A stretch of DNA of 5,660 nt, taken from positions 1-5,660 of the forward strand of contig JAFSXH010000234.1 of assembly GCA_017444165.1 (NCBI GenBank), in the 5' to 3' direction. Of this stretch, positions 1 through 5,524 are shown piece by piece. Under the pieces are notes generated by a model that saw only the letters and a program-made list of their open reading frames with translations, made no database searches and was not told the origin of the DNA. The translations under genes and the position numbers were made by a program. The DNA is from a bacterium (lineage in GTDB: Bacteria > Vulcanimicrobiota > Xenobia > Xenobiales > Xenobiaceae). Each line of letters opens with the position of its first letter. Positions within the stretch are counted from its first letter, which is position 1.

Positions 1-256
1 ACGGATTGTAATACTCGTACTTCCCTTCTTTGCGAGCTACATTAAAAATAGAGGAAATGCGCCATTCCAATTCACTTTTTTGGATCGGATCAACTTCTTT
101 TTCCCTCCAAAAAAATATAAGACGAAACTTAGAATCATCGTCAGATGGCATATTGGGAAGAATTATACTTTTTTTCGATTTTTTATCCTTACTGGCTAAA
201 TTGTCAGTTCTACGACGACGATGGCGTACGTGCGCAACTAAACTTGCTCTTTCCAT
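1..256 (-). CDS. Hypothetical basic protein, N-terminal part (3' end beyond the window)
   Basis: An open frame runs from an ATG at 254-256 leftward to the window edge, giving 85 residues with no stop. I do not recognise the family. The N-terminus is strongly basic: RHRRRR at residues 11-16 and KDKKSKK at 23-29, then an acidic stretch DDD at 39-41. After that comes a fold-like segment with RLIFFW at 45-50, and Glu/Lys- and aromatic-rich sequence ending in YEYYNP. The basic head could contact nucleic acid, but this is inference only. The ATG is preceded by TAAGG with about five bases of spacing. A promoter at 309-337 predicts a transcript start near 302, leaving a leader of about 46 bases, which supports this start. 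The frame stays open upstream to base 328 and includes a CKVC pair, but using it would need a TTG at 290-292 with almost no leader. The gene is divergent from comEC. Confidence 0.6.
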   Translation of the reverse strand, partial: MERASLVAHVRHRRRRTDNLASKDKKSKKSIILPNMPSDDDSKFRLIFFWREKEVDPIQKSELEWRISSIFNVARKEGKYEYYNP

Positions 257-308
257 ACAAACCTTACATCTTAACTTTCCTTCAGCCCCCAACTGAATGA
301 GTCTGTGG

Positions 309-337
309 ATTATAACGTTAATTTTAATTTATCGCAA
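309..337 (-). promoter_or_regulatory. Sigma-70-type promoter for the left-edge gene
   Basis: On the minus strand TTGCGA (332-337) is followed by a spacer of exactly 17 bases and a perfect TATAAT (309-314). The spacer is AT-rich. The predicted start of transcription is near 302, about 46 bases before the ATG of the left-edge gene. The -35 box matches the consensus at four of six positions. This is the best promoter in the window. No comparable promoter is seen on the plus strand of the same intergenic region for comEC. Confidence 0.65.
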
Positions 338-441
338 CCGCCGCCCTCTATTACTGAAATTTGGTAGCATAAAAATTTAATATCCCGCTAACAAAAAAAC
401 AAACTCAGTTTAATAAATAGTACACATTTTTAGCACAATAT

Positions 442-1878
442 ATGTGCATGTTTAAGTTTACATATTTAATATTTATGTGGCCCGTATACTTTACATTGGG
501 AATTGTGGGAGGGATACTCTTTTTTCTCAATGATTGCCAAATTGCTCTTGTTATCTTTTTAAGTGCCTGCCTAATTTTATTTTATCTAACTAAAGTCTTT
601 AACTTAAACAAAATTGCTGGCCCCATATCCATAATATTCTTCTCATGTCTGCTGGGCTACAGTCGCTCTGGCTGTGATTATCGCTCGGAGTTGCCACTTT
701 GGGAGGGAAAAAATATTTCCGCACAGGGAAAAATCATAAAATCATACCCCCGTTCCAATGCTTATAAACTCCTCGTCAATTTAACTTCTAGTGGAGATAA
801 TCTACTTTTGCAAGGGCGACAAGAAAGCAAAGAACAACAAAATATTTCGACAGGTGATAAGATCTCTTTTCAAGGATTGCTCGTACCGCTAGCAGAGGAA
901 AGCCAATATTACAAACGTTATAAAATAAATTATAAAGTTGAATTGTCAGAGTTGCGTCTAATTGACAAAGCCGAGAAAAATTGGCGGACTCGTCTAATAG
1001 AAACTGGAAAGAAGAACATCACCCCCCGATATTGCGCCTTGGTCTTAGGTGTCGTCTTGGGAACGAGCGAACTTTTACCCCAAGAACAGAAAAAAATTCT
1101 CCAAGCGGTAGGTCTGAGCCATATGTTAGCCGCTTCTGGTTTTCATCTGGCTTCTTTAGCTGGTCTGTGTATCCTAGTGGGACGCTCCGTATTCAAAGTA
1201 AACAAGAGACACTTGTCCCTAATAATTGGATTCATAAGTTTTTTTTATGCGCATCTGGCCAATTGGACTCCCTCCATAACACGAGCCTTCTTTATGCTCT
1301 CCCTCTACCTTGTGGCCACAATTTTAGGAAGGCCCTGTTGGAATTGGCGTTTTCTCCTTATCGTCTTGTCGGGCGTATTAATTTATGAACCACATTTATG
1401 GGAAGATGTGGGCTTACAATTGTCTTTCCTAGCCGTAGGGGGAATATTTTTATGGTTCTTGCCTTTACAAAATATCATGCGATTTTTACCTAAGTTAGTA
1501 GCAACTTCCCTCTCTTTGAGTATATCTTCAATGTCACTAATAGGCCCACTTTTACTCCTTTATTTTGGTCAATTTGCCACTTCATTTTGCCTGGCTGGTC
1601 TCTGTATCGCTCCACTCTTAGAAGGTGTTTTCTTCCTATCCTGGCCCTGTATTATACCCATAAACTTAGGACCAATAACAAAACTTTCCGCTCACCTCTG
1701 TGCCCAACTGTGCGAATGGACACTTCTCTTGAGCGGAAAGTTCGTAAAAGCACTGCCATCTATCCAACTTTCCCCGCCCTCTCCTACAATTATGATCCTC
1801 TATTACATTTTTATCTTACTTTTGCGCCTAGCGTACCAGCCAACGCGTCGTCAAGCAGACCTCTTGGACAATCTTTAA
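442..1878 (+). CDS. comEC: ComEC/Rec2-family competence protein, short form without nuclease-like domain
   Basis: This is a predicted inner-membrane channel that carries single-stranded DNA into the cytoplasm during natural transformation. The 478-residue protein starts with hydrophobic segments (about 5-50 and 58-73), followed by a soluble DUF4131/OB-like part (about 85-172). The Competence domain then follows with many membrane segments (about 196-465). Family signatures are VGLSHMLAASGFHLA at 223-237, SITRAFFM at 278-285 and DVGLQLSFLAVGGI at 322-335. It ends shortly after the last hydrophobic segment (about 449-464), so the C-terminal metallo-beta-lactamase-like domain of long ComEC proteins is absent; short forms are known. 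ATGs at 442, 448 and 475 are all possible starts, and none has a clear SD. The 3' end overlaps the convergent ligase gene by 51 bases. No other competence gene is visible, so active transformation is not shown. Confidence 0.9.
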   Translation: MCMFKFTYLIFMWPVYFTLGIVGGILFFLNDCQIALVIFLSACLILFYLTKVFNLNKIAGPISIIFFSCLLGYSRSGCDYRSELPLWEGKNISAQGKIIKSYPRSNAYKLLVNLTSSGDNLLLQGRQESKEQQNISTGDKISFQGLLVPLAEESQYYKRYKINYKVELSELRLIDKAEKNWRTRLIETGKKNITPRYCALVLGVVLGTSELLPQEQKKILQAVGLSHMLAASGFHLASLAGLCILVGRSVFKVNKRHLSLIIGFISFFYAHLANWTPSITRAFFMLSLYLVATILGRPCWNWRFLLIVLSGVLIYEPHLWEDVGLQLSFLAVGGIFLWFLPLQNIMRFLPKLVATSLSLSISSMSLIGPLLLLYFGQFATSFCLAGLCIAPLLEGVFFLSWPCIIPINLGPITKLSAHLCAQLCEWTLLLSGKFVKALPSIQLSPPSPTIMILYYIFILLLRLAYQPTRRQADLLDNL

Positions 1879-3540
1879 GGTTTCATCGTAGAAATGTTGG
1901 GCCTCTTCTGGAGTATTGCCGATACAGGTTATACCAAACTTTCCATATTGAGAGACAGCCCCGATCATATGGAATATAACTCCAGTGTTAGTAGTTGAAT
2001 TAAAATGAAGCTGAGAGTAAGTGATAATATCTATAAGATCTTCTGGTAAAAGACGACGGTAATTATCACATATCCAGTTATCAGAAGCGACGTAGTATTT
2101 AACTGAATTGCGCGGTGTAGTGAAGAGTCCCGTTTCAGTATTGTAATGACCACCTGTCAAAAATTGTAAAGTGCGGAAAGGATGAGTAGTGCCACCTTTG
2201 CGCATATTGATCTCAATGGCGTACAACTTCCAGGGATTATCTGAGCTAACTGGCAAATGAGGAATCGTAGGCACGGCCATATAATCAATAGATACACGCT
2301 CCACCAAACCGAGATCGGCCAAAGCCTGTCCTACCTTCAAACCACCTTCATGAATATCCTTATGAAACTCTAAAGGCGCAGGGAATTTACAACCAACAAA
2401 GATCTGTTTATCCTCACCACCCATGATCTGATCGTGGGTAGAAATTATCTGCACTTGACCTGTAGGGGTAATCCTAGTCTGTACACTGGGGGACGATTTT
2501 TCACAGCCCTCTAAAAATTCTTCAACAATGCCCCCCATCTGAATATACTTTTTCATAAAATCTGCGTAAGGAAGATGAGGAGCCTGCATCTTTAAACTCC
2601 TAGGCAGATCACTCTTAACTAAAGCTATAGCCTTGGCACGATTAGACAGAGTAGGCTCAATATTGAGAAGATCACCAAATTTATAAATAGCGTTGCCCTC
2701 TCCCGAAAAACCTTCATTAATTTTGACTACCGCACGTTTAGTCTCAGGTTTTTGGAAATACAATTCAACAATAGCTTCAGCTATATCATCTTCATTGGCA
2801 AGATCTTCGAAACCAAAAGGACAGAGAACTCCAGTCTGTTTGAATAACTTGCGTGATCCTGATTTTGTTCCATAAGGCAAAAAACTAGGATCCGCTCCCA
2901 TAAGCGGCAATCCCAAAGCAACCGAGAGACTCTTTTCCGCTGGAGTGACATTAAATACGGACAAATGGGCTATCTGCGAGTGTTTAGCGTGATTGCGTAT
3001 CCTCTGCATCAACGCAGGACGGTCGAGAACTTTTTGAGTTAAAGATACATCCCGTGAAGCGTCGTTTACATCATACATGTGCAGACGGCGACGAGCGTGC
3101 GAATAAGGAATGCCTGGCAAAAGCTGTAAATAATAATCCACAATACTCTGACGCAAAGGCTGAGAAGTTACATAAACAACTTCGGTATTAGGATTACAAA
3201 GCTGAATAAGCAAAAACAGCAAGCGCTCTTCGTAGTACTCAATACCATTTATCTTTAACATCTCCTCAGCATCGAGAGTCATAGAAGGCACAACTACAAC
3301 TGTCTCACTAAAAGGAGTCTCACTGCTCAAAGCCTGCCATATAGGCTTCAGCTTAGAGTAAAGATGTTTAAAAAGAACATCCTCTTCCTCACTGCCAGGC
3401 TCTGGCAATTCAGATATAGGGCAATAAGAATCGGCCAAAACATTGAGATCTCTAAAATTGAAAGGATTAATAGTGTTGTCAATCTCTGAAGAATTATTAT
3501 CCAATCCCGCTACACGCAGAGATAACTTTTGATTTTTCAC
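1828..3540 (-). CDS. ATP-grasp ligase of the pheganomycin PGM1 type (PGM1-related peptide ligase)
   Basis: The 570-residue protein matches the cyanobacterial/actinobacterial PGM1-related family by recalled motifs. PGM1 itself joins an amino acid derivative to the N-terminus of a ribosomal peptide using ATP; the substrate here is unknown. After a divergent head (1-55) comes a pre-ATP-grasp domain (about 60-265) with TVVVVPSMTLD at 80-90, YEERLLFLLIQL at 103-114 and GTKSGSRKLF at 224-233. The ATP-grasp part has VVKINEGFSGEGNA at 271-284 (nucleotide-binding Lys and Gly-rich loop), EEFLEG at 340-345, STHDQIMGG at 367-375 and EINMRKGG at 443-450 (metal-binding Glu/Asn). The PGM1_C-like end includes TGVIFHMIGAVSQYGKFG at 519-536. 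All key motifs look intact. The start is GTG at 3538-3540; an in-frame stop at 3553-3555 bounds it, no Met occurs nearby, and the SD is poor. It is convergent with comEC and divergent from the B3/B4 gene. Confidence 0.85.
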   Translation of the reverse strand: MKNQKLSLRVAGLDNNSSEIDNTINPFNFRDLNVLADSYCPISELPEPGSEEEDVLFKHLYSKLKPIWQALSSETPFSETVVVVPSMTLDAEEMLKINGIEYYEERLLFLLIQLCNPNTEVVYVTSQPLRQSIVDYYLQLLPGIPYSHARRRLHMYDVNDASRDVSLTQKVLDRPALMQRIRNHAKHSQIAHLSVFNVTPAEKSLSVALGLPLMGADPSFLPYGTKSGSRKLFKQTGVLCPFGFEDLANEDDIAEAIVELYFQKPETKRAVVKINEGFSGEGNAIYKFGDLLNIEPTLSNRAKAIALVKSDLPRSLKMQAPHLPYADFMKKYIQMGGIVEEFLEGCEKSSPSVQTRITPTGQVQIISTHDQIMGGEDKQIFVGCKFPAPLEFHKDIHEGGLKVGQALADLGLVERVSIDYMAVPTIPHLPVSSDNPWKLYAIEINMRKGGTTHPFRTLQFLTGGHYNTETGLFTTPRNSVKYYVASDNWICDNYRRLLPEDLIDIITYSQLHFNSTTNTGVIFHMIGAVSQYGKFGITCIGNTPEEAQHFYDETLKIVQEVCLTTRWLVR

Positions 3541-3592
3541 GATAAAATTTACTCAATCCGTTACTTATTTTTGCCGCTATTGTGCTAAAGAA

Positions 3593-3679
3593 CTAAATAT
3601 TCCTACCTTTAAGCCCCATACATTGCATTTGACACTCTCCACACTGAAGAGCAAGGAATTCCTTATCACCCACTAACAT
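3593..3679 (-). CDS. Possible tiny Cys-rich ORF or leader peptide upstream of the ligase
   Basis: From ATG 3677-3679 a 28-residue frame runs to a TAG at 3593-3595, ending 52 bases before the ligase start. It holds three cysteines in QCGECQMQC. The ATG has no SD. A better-supported start is the internal ATG at 3626-3628, which has GGAGAG (3635-3640) six bases upstream and gives the 11-residue peptide MQCMGLKGRNI. The frame could be a regulatory leader peptide, a small ligase substrate, a relic of a zinc-binding protein, or chance. Its position on the predicted ligase transcript and its SD are the reasons to list it. It belongs to no family I recognise. Confidence 0.22.
   Translation of the reverse strand: MLVGDKEFLALQCGECQMQCMGLKGRNI
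3653..3664. promoter_or_regulatory. 12-bp perfect palindrome in the divergent intergenic region
   Basis: AAGGAATTCCTT is a perfect 12-bp inverted repeat without spacer. It lies between the divergent ligase and B3/B4 genes, about 113 bases from the ligase start and 107 from the B3/B4 start. A dimeric regulator could bind here and control both genes, but the site also falls inside the tiny Cys-rich frame and may be chance. Confidence 0.25.
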
Positions 3680-3682
3680 CCA

Positions 3683-3711
3683 TTTATACAAAACGTTATG
3701 AGTTGTAGTAA
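3683..3711 (-). promoter_or_regulatory. Weak candidate promoter for the ligase gene
   Basis: On the minus strand TATAAA (3683-3688) lies 17 bases after TTACTA (3706-3711). The -10 box matches five of six consensus bases but the -35 box only three. It would start a transcript near 3676 with a leader of about 135 bases before the ligase GTG, and this leader would contain the small Cys-rich frame. Confidence 0.25.
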
Positions 3712-3754
3712 AAAAAGAAAATCAACAAACACGTCTAAGTTTACTTCACAAATT

Positions 3755-3763
3755 AAGAGGTGA
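3755..3763 (+). promoter_or_regulatory. Strong ribosome binding site that sets the B3/B4 start
   Basis: AAGAGGTGA is a near-perfect SD. Its 8-base spacing fits the ATG at 3772. The in-frame GTG at 3760-3762 is part of this SD itself and so is unlikely to be the start. Confidence 0.7.
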
Positions 3764-3771
3764 ACAGGATA

Positions 3772-4371
3772 ATGCAAGTTACTCAATCTTACCATCCTCT
3801 GCTCCAAAGTATGCTATTTATAGCTGAACTGCCCGCTCCTATTGGAGAATTAGCTAGTCCAGAGTGGATCTTATCCCTTCTGACAAAAGAGCTCCCCTTG
3901 CCAGAAGAGGATACTTTCAAACACTATCGCCAATTGCTTCGTTGGGGTGGTTTTAAGCCTAGTGGACGGAGCAAACCTGCCGCAGAATATCTCGTTAAAG
4001 CAGTAGAAAGTGGCGAATTAAACTCTATAAATGCTGCCGTAGATATATTAAATGGTGTCTCTTTACATACTGGAGTACCTATAGGAGTAGTAGATCTAGA
4101 TCTTTGTCAACCTCCTCTCCACATAGATTTAGGTTTAGAAGGGGAAAGTTACATTTTTAATAAGTCTGGCCAAGAGATGAATCTCAAGGGTTTAATATGT
4201 ATGCGCGACTCGCTCGGTCCCTGTGCTAATCCTGTCAAAGATTCTCAACGTACTAAGACTAACGATCGGACGCGTCGAACTTTGACTATAGTCTGGGGAA
4301 ATAGAGAGTGTATCGCCCCTGCTCAAAGGGCGTTTACCTGGCAACAGGAACTTTTGGAGAGGCTAGGATAA
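3772..4371 (+). CDS. Free-standing B3/B4-domain protein (PheRS beta-type tRNA-editing domain)
   Basis: The 199-residue protein consists of one B3/B4 domain, the fold that in bacterial phenylalanyl-tRNA synthetase beta subunits forms the editing site that removes tyrosine from mischarged tRNA(Phe). Stand-alone relatives (COG3382 type) are common, and their role is not settled. Family features are RWGGFKPSGRSKPAAEYLVK at 57-76, SINAAVDILNGVSLHTGVPIG at 85-105 followed by VVDLD at 106-110, GESYIF at 124-129 and RDSLGPCANPVKDSQRTKTN at 145-164. There is no signal peptide or membrane segment, so it is probably cytoplasmic. It is cut to ATG 3772 because the upstream GTG lies in the SD. It is divergent from the PGM1-type ligase; the lipoprotein gene follows after 53 bases with no obvious terminator, so the two may be co-transcribed. 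Editing of tRNA is possible but not shown. Confidence 0.82.
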   Translation: MQVTQSYHPLLQSMLFIAELPAPIGELASPEWILSLLTKELPLPEEDTFKHYRQLLRWGGFKPSGRSKPAAEYLVKAVESGELNSINAAVDILNGVSLHTGVPIGVVDLDLCQPPLHIDLGLEGESYIFNKSGQEMNLKGLICMRDSLGPCANPVKDSQRTKTNDRTRRTLTIVWGNRECIAPAQRAFTWQQELLERLG

Positions 4372-4424
4372 AAAATTATTCCCGTAGATACAAAATTTAT
4401 AGCCAAAGAGGAAGAGATATAAAG

Positions 4425-4790
4425 ATGAAATTAACCAAATATTTATTAGGTTTTGTTTTGATGAGTTCACTTTTAACTGGTTGTGCCGATAACAGAGATA
4501 TAGACAATCCCAGTCGCGTATATTTAAAATCGAACACTCCCATAACTTTACCCCAATTAGCCCAGAAATTGCCAACTAATAACATTACTTCACCTGTGGA
4601 GATAAAAATCTATTCTTATAATGATGAAGATACTTCACTTTATAAATCTGTAAGTTATCCAGCTAACACAACTAATGCTCAAGAGATAGTCAACAGTTTA
4701 CCTTCTCAGGGCCACTACAAGGTTAGTGTAACTTTGGATGAACAGACTTTAGCTTTGGATTTAGATGAAGGGGTTATAACTGCTAATTAA
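4425..4790 (+). CDS. Small predicted lipoprotein of unknown function
   Basis: The 121-residue protein starts MKLTKYLLGFVLMSSLLTGC, a typical type II signal peptide: two lysines, a hydrophobic core and the lipobox LTGC with the lipidated cysteine at residue 20. The mature part is about 102 residues. It has a short Asp/Asn-rich linker (21-30), then what looks like alternating strand and helix segments: VEIKIYSY at 58-65, AQEIVNSLP at 85-93 and YKVSVTLDEQTLALDL at 98-113. I do not recognise a family. The start is chosen for the signal peptide and the purine-rich SD AGAGGAAGAG at 4407-4416; an in-frame ATG at 4308 would add 39 residues that hide the signal and overlap the B3/B4 gene. The residue after the cysteine is Ala, not Asp, so in a diderm sorting to the outer membrane would be plausible. 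Confidence 0.75.
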   Translation: MKLTKYLLGFVLMSSLLTGCADNRDIDNPSRVYLKSNTPITLPQLAQKLPTNNITSPVEIKIYSYNDEDTSLYKSVSYPANTTNAQEIVNSLPSQGHYKVSVTLDEQTLALDLDEGVITAN

Positions 4791-4829
4791 TATTTATGTA
4801 ATAATTTCCTAACAATTTGGCAAAATTAT

Positions 4830-4862
4830 AAACATAATTTGCTAACATTTATGTTTTATTAT
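4830..4862 (+). terminator. Weak AT-only hairpin after the lipoprotein gene; possible terminator or promoter zone
   Basis: AAACATAA (4830-4837) pairs perfectly with TTATGTTT (4849-4856) over an 11-base loop, followed by a short T-rich run. With only one G-C pair the stem is weak for intrinsic termination. TATTAT at 4857-4862 also resembles a -10 box for the spoVG pair, with no good -35 at 17 bases, so the stretch may be promoter rather than terminator. Confidence 0.25.
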
Positions 4863-4895
4863 CTCCCCTGTAAGCAGATTACGACAATTTGCTAA
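4836..4895 (+). repeat. Direct repeat AATTTGCTAA, two copies 50 bases apart
   Basis: AATTTGCTAA occurs at 4836-4845 and 4886-4895, start to start exactly 50 bases. A related CAATTTGGCAAAATT lies at 4813-4827. All are in the leader region upstream of the spoVG pair. They could be operator half-sites, but the AT-rich composition makes chance plausible. Confidence 0.3.
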
Positions 4896-4906
4896 TCACA
4901 GGGGGG
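4865..4906 (+). promoter_or_regulatory. RNA hairpin covering the SD of the first spoVG gene
   Basis: CCCCTGT (4865-4871) is perfectly complementary to ACAGGGG (4898-4904). Inside it AGCA (4873-4876) can pair with TGCT (4890-4893), leaving a 13-base loop and an asymmetric internal loop. The right arm is the SD itself: the G-run 4901-4906 sits five bases before the TTG start at 4912. In the folded state most of the SD is paired, so translation should depend on opening the stem by a protein, ligand, temperature or another RNA. No U-run follows, so it is not a typical terminator. No known riboswitch class is recognised. Confidence 0.5.
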
Positions 4907-4911
4907 TTAAC

Positions 4912-5196
4912 TTGCTAGAAGATTTTGAAATTCGCAAAATAACTTTTTACAATGATGGTTATGCTTTAGCCAATGTAAATTTTCGCTTAGGTCCAATAGT
5001 AATACGCGGTGCTAAGGTCTTTAGCAAAGGAAAGAAACGTTGGTTATCTATGCCTGGTCGAATGGATGATTCTGGTCAATGGAATGATCTAGTCTATTTT
5101 CCAGATGATAATATCAGAAAAAAAATAGAGATAGCCGTTCTACAAGAGATAGATAAACTAAATAAAATATCACAGGGGGAAGATAAAAATGACTAA
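4912..5196 (+). CDS. spoVG: SpoVG-family protein, first tandem copy
   Basis: The 94-residue protein has the length and motif order of SpoVG, a small nucleic-acid-binding regulator first known from sporulation septum control in Bacillus and later found in many non-sporulating bacteria. An N-terminal strand FEIRKITFY (5-13) leads to FRLGPIVIRGAKVF (24-37), KRWLSMPGR (42-50), corresponding to the FVAMPSK region of Bacillus SpoVG, then GQWNDLVYF (55-63) and a C-terminal helix with KKIEIAVLQEIDKL (70-83). The start is TTG at 4912, supported by a G-rich SD five bases upstream and by the need for the first strand; no nearby ATG exists. The SD lies in a predicted hairpin. The last 8 bases overlap the second copy, with its SD inside this gene, which points to translational coupling. 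The exact function in this organism is unknown. Confidence 0.85.
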   Translation: MLEDFEIRKITFYNDGYALANVNFRLGPIVIRGAKVFSKGKKRWLSMPGRMDDSGQWNDLVYFPDDNIRKKIEIAVLQEIDKLNKISQGEDKND

Positions 5197-5497
5197 TTAT
5201 GATGTGGAAGTTTGTCAACTTGTGCCTTTTTACGGTGAAGGTTACACCAAAGCTACTTTATCTCTGCGCTTAGGTCCCGTAATAGTGCGCGGAGCCAAGA
5301 TCTTCGAAAAGGAAGATAAACGCTGGTTGTCTATGCCCGCCCGCAAGATCAGAAATGGCAATTGGTTAGATATCGTGACTTTCTCTGATCGTCAGGAAAA
5401 GAATAAGATTGAGAATATTGTCTTAGAACAGTATGACAATATTCTCAATAAACTCAGCCAAGAAGGGACAGATGTTTCTAGCATTGCAGATGTGTAG
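5189..5497 (+). CDS. spoVG: SpoVG-family protein, second tandem copy
   Basis: This is a 102-residue SpoVG-type protein and a paralogue of the gene just upstream: by eye 34 of 69 aligned residues are identical from FY at residues 14-15 on. Shared blocks include LRLGP (26-30), RGAK (34-37) and KRWLSMP (43-49). It carries an extra, Ser/Thr/Asp-containing tail after LNKLSQ. The ATG at 5189 overlaps the stop of the first copy (shared ATGACTAA). The SD AGGGGGA (5174-5180) is eight bases upstream, within the first gene. The copies differ in the loop after the MP motif (MDDSGQW against KIRNGNW) and in charge, so their targets may differ, or they may form a heterodimer; both are inference. Confidence 0.85.
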   Translation: MTNYDVEVCQLVPFYGEGYTKATLSLRLGPVIVRGAKIFEKEDKRWLSMPARKIRNGNWLDIVTFSDRQEKNKIENIVLEQYDNILNKLSQEGTDVSSIADV

Positions 5498-5524
5498 GCG
5501 ATGTGGGGTTGAGGCTCATATCGC
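5498..5524 (+). terminator. Hairpin directly after the second spoVG stop
   Basis: GCGATGTGGG (5498-5507) pairs with CTCATATCGC (5515-5524): ten pairs including two G-T wobbles, with a 7-base loop. It starts on the base after the stop codon. The sequence that follows is AACAAAA, not a U-run, so it would be a poor intrinsic terminator and could instead protect the 3' end of the transcript. Confidence 0.35.

Noticed and set aside
257..328. N-terminal extension of the left-edge gene that would include a CKVC pair and a C-x2-C-x8-H-x2-H pattern
   Set aside because: The frame is open to 328, but the only usual start, TTG at 290-292, would lie about 10 bases after the predicted transcript start and has no SD. 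The ATG at 254-256 has a leader and an SD.
429..450. CIRCE/HrcA operator suggested by TTAGCAC upstream of comEC
   Set aside because: Only one half-site is present; the inverted GTGCTAA partner is absent.
3629..3657. Perfect TTGACA at 3629-3634 as a plus-strand -35 box
   Set aside because: At 16-18 bases downstream the sequence reads GCAAGG, CAAGGA or AAGGAA, none of which resembles a -10 box.
3760..3771. GTG start adding four residues to the B3/B4 protein
   Set aside because: The GTG is part of the AAGAGGTGA SD, whose spacing fits the ATG at 3772.
4308..4424. 39-residue extension of the lipoprotein
   Set aside because: It overlaps the B3/B4 gene, reads as non-coding frame sequence and would bury a clear lipoprotein signal peptide; the SD precedes the ATG at 4425.
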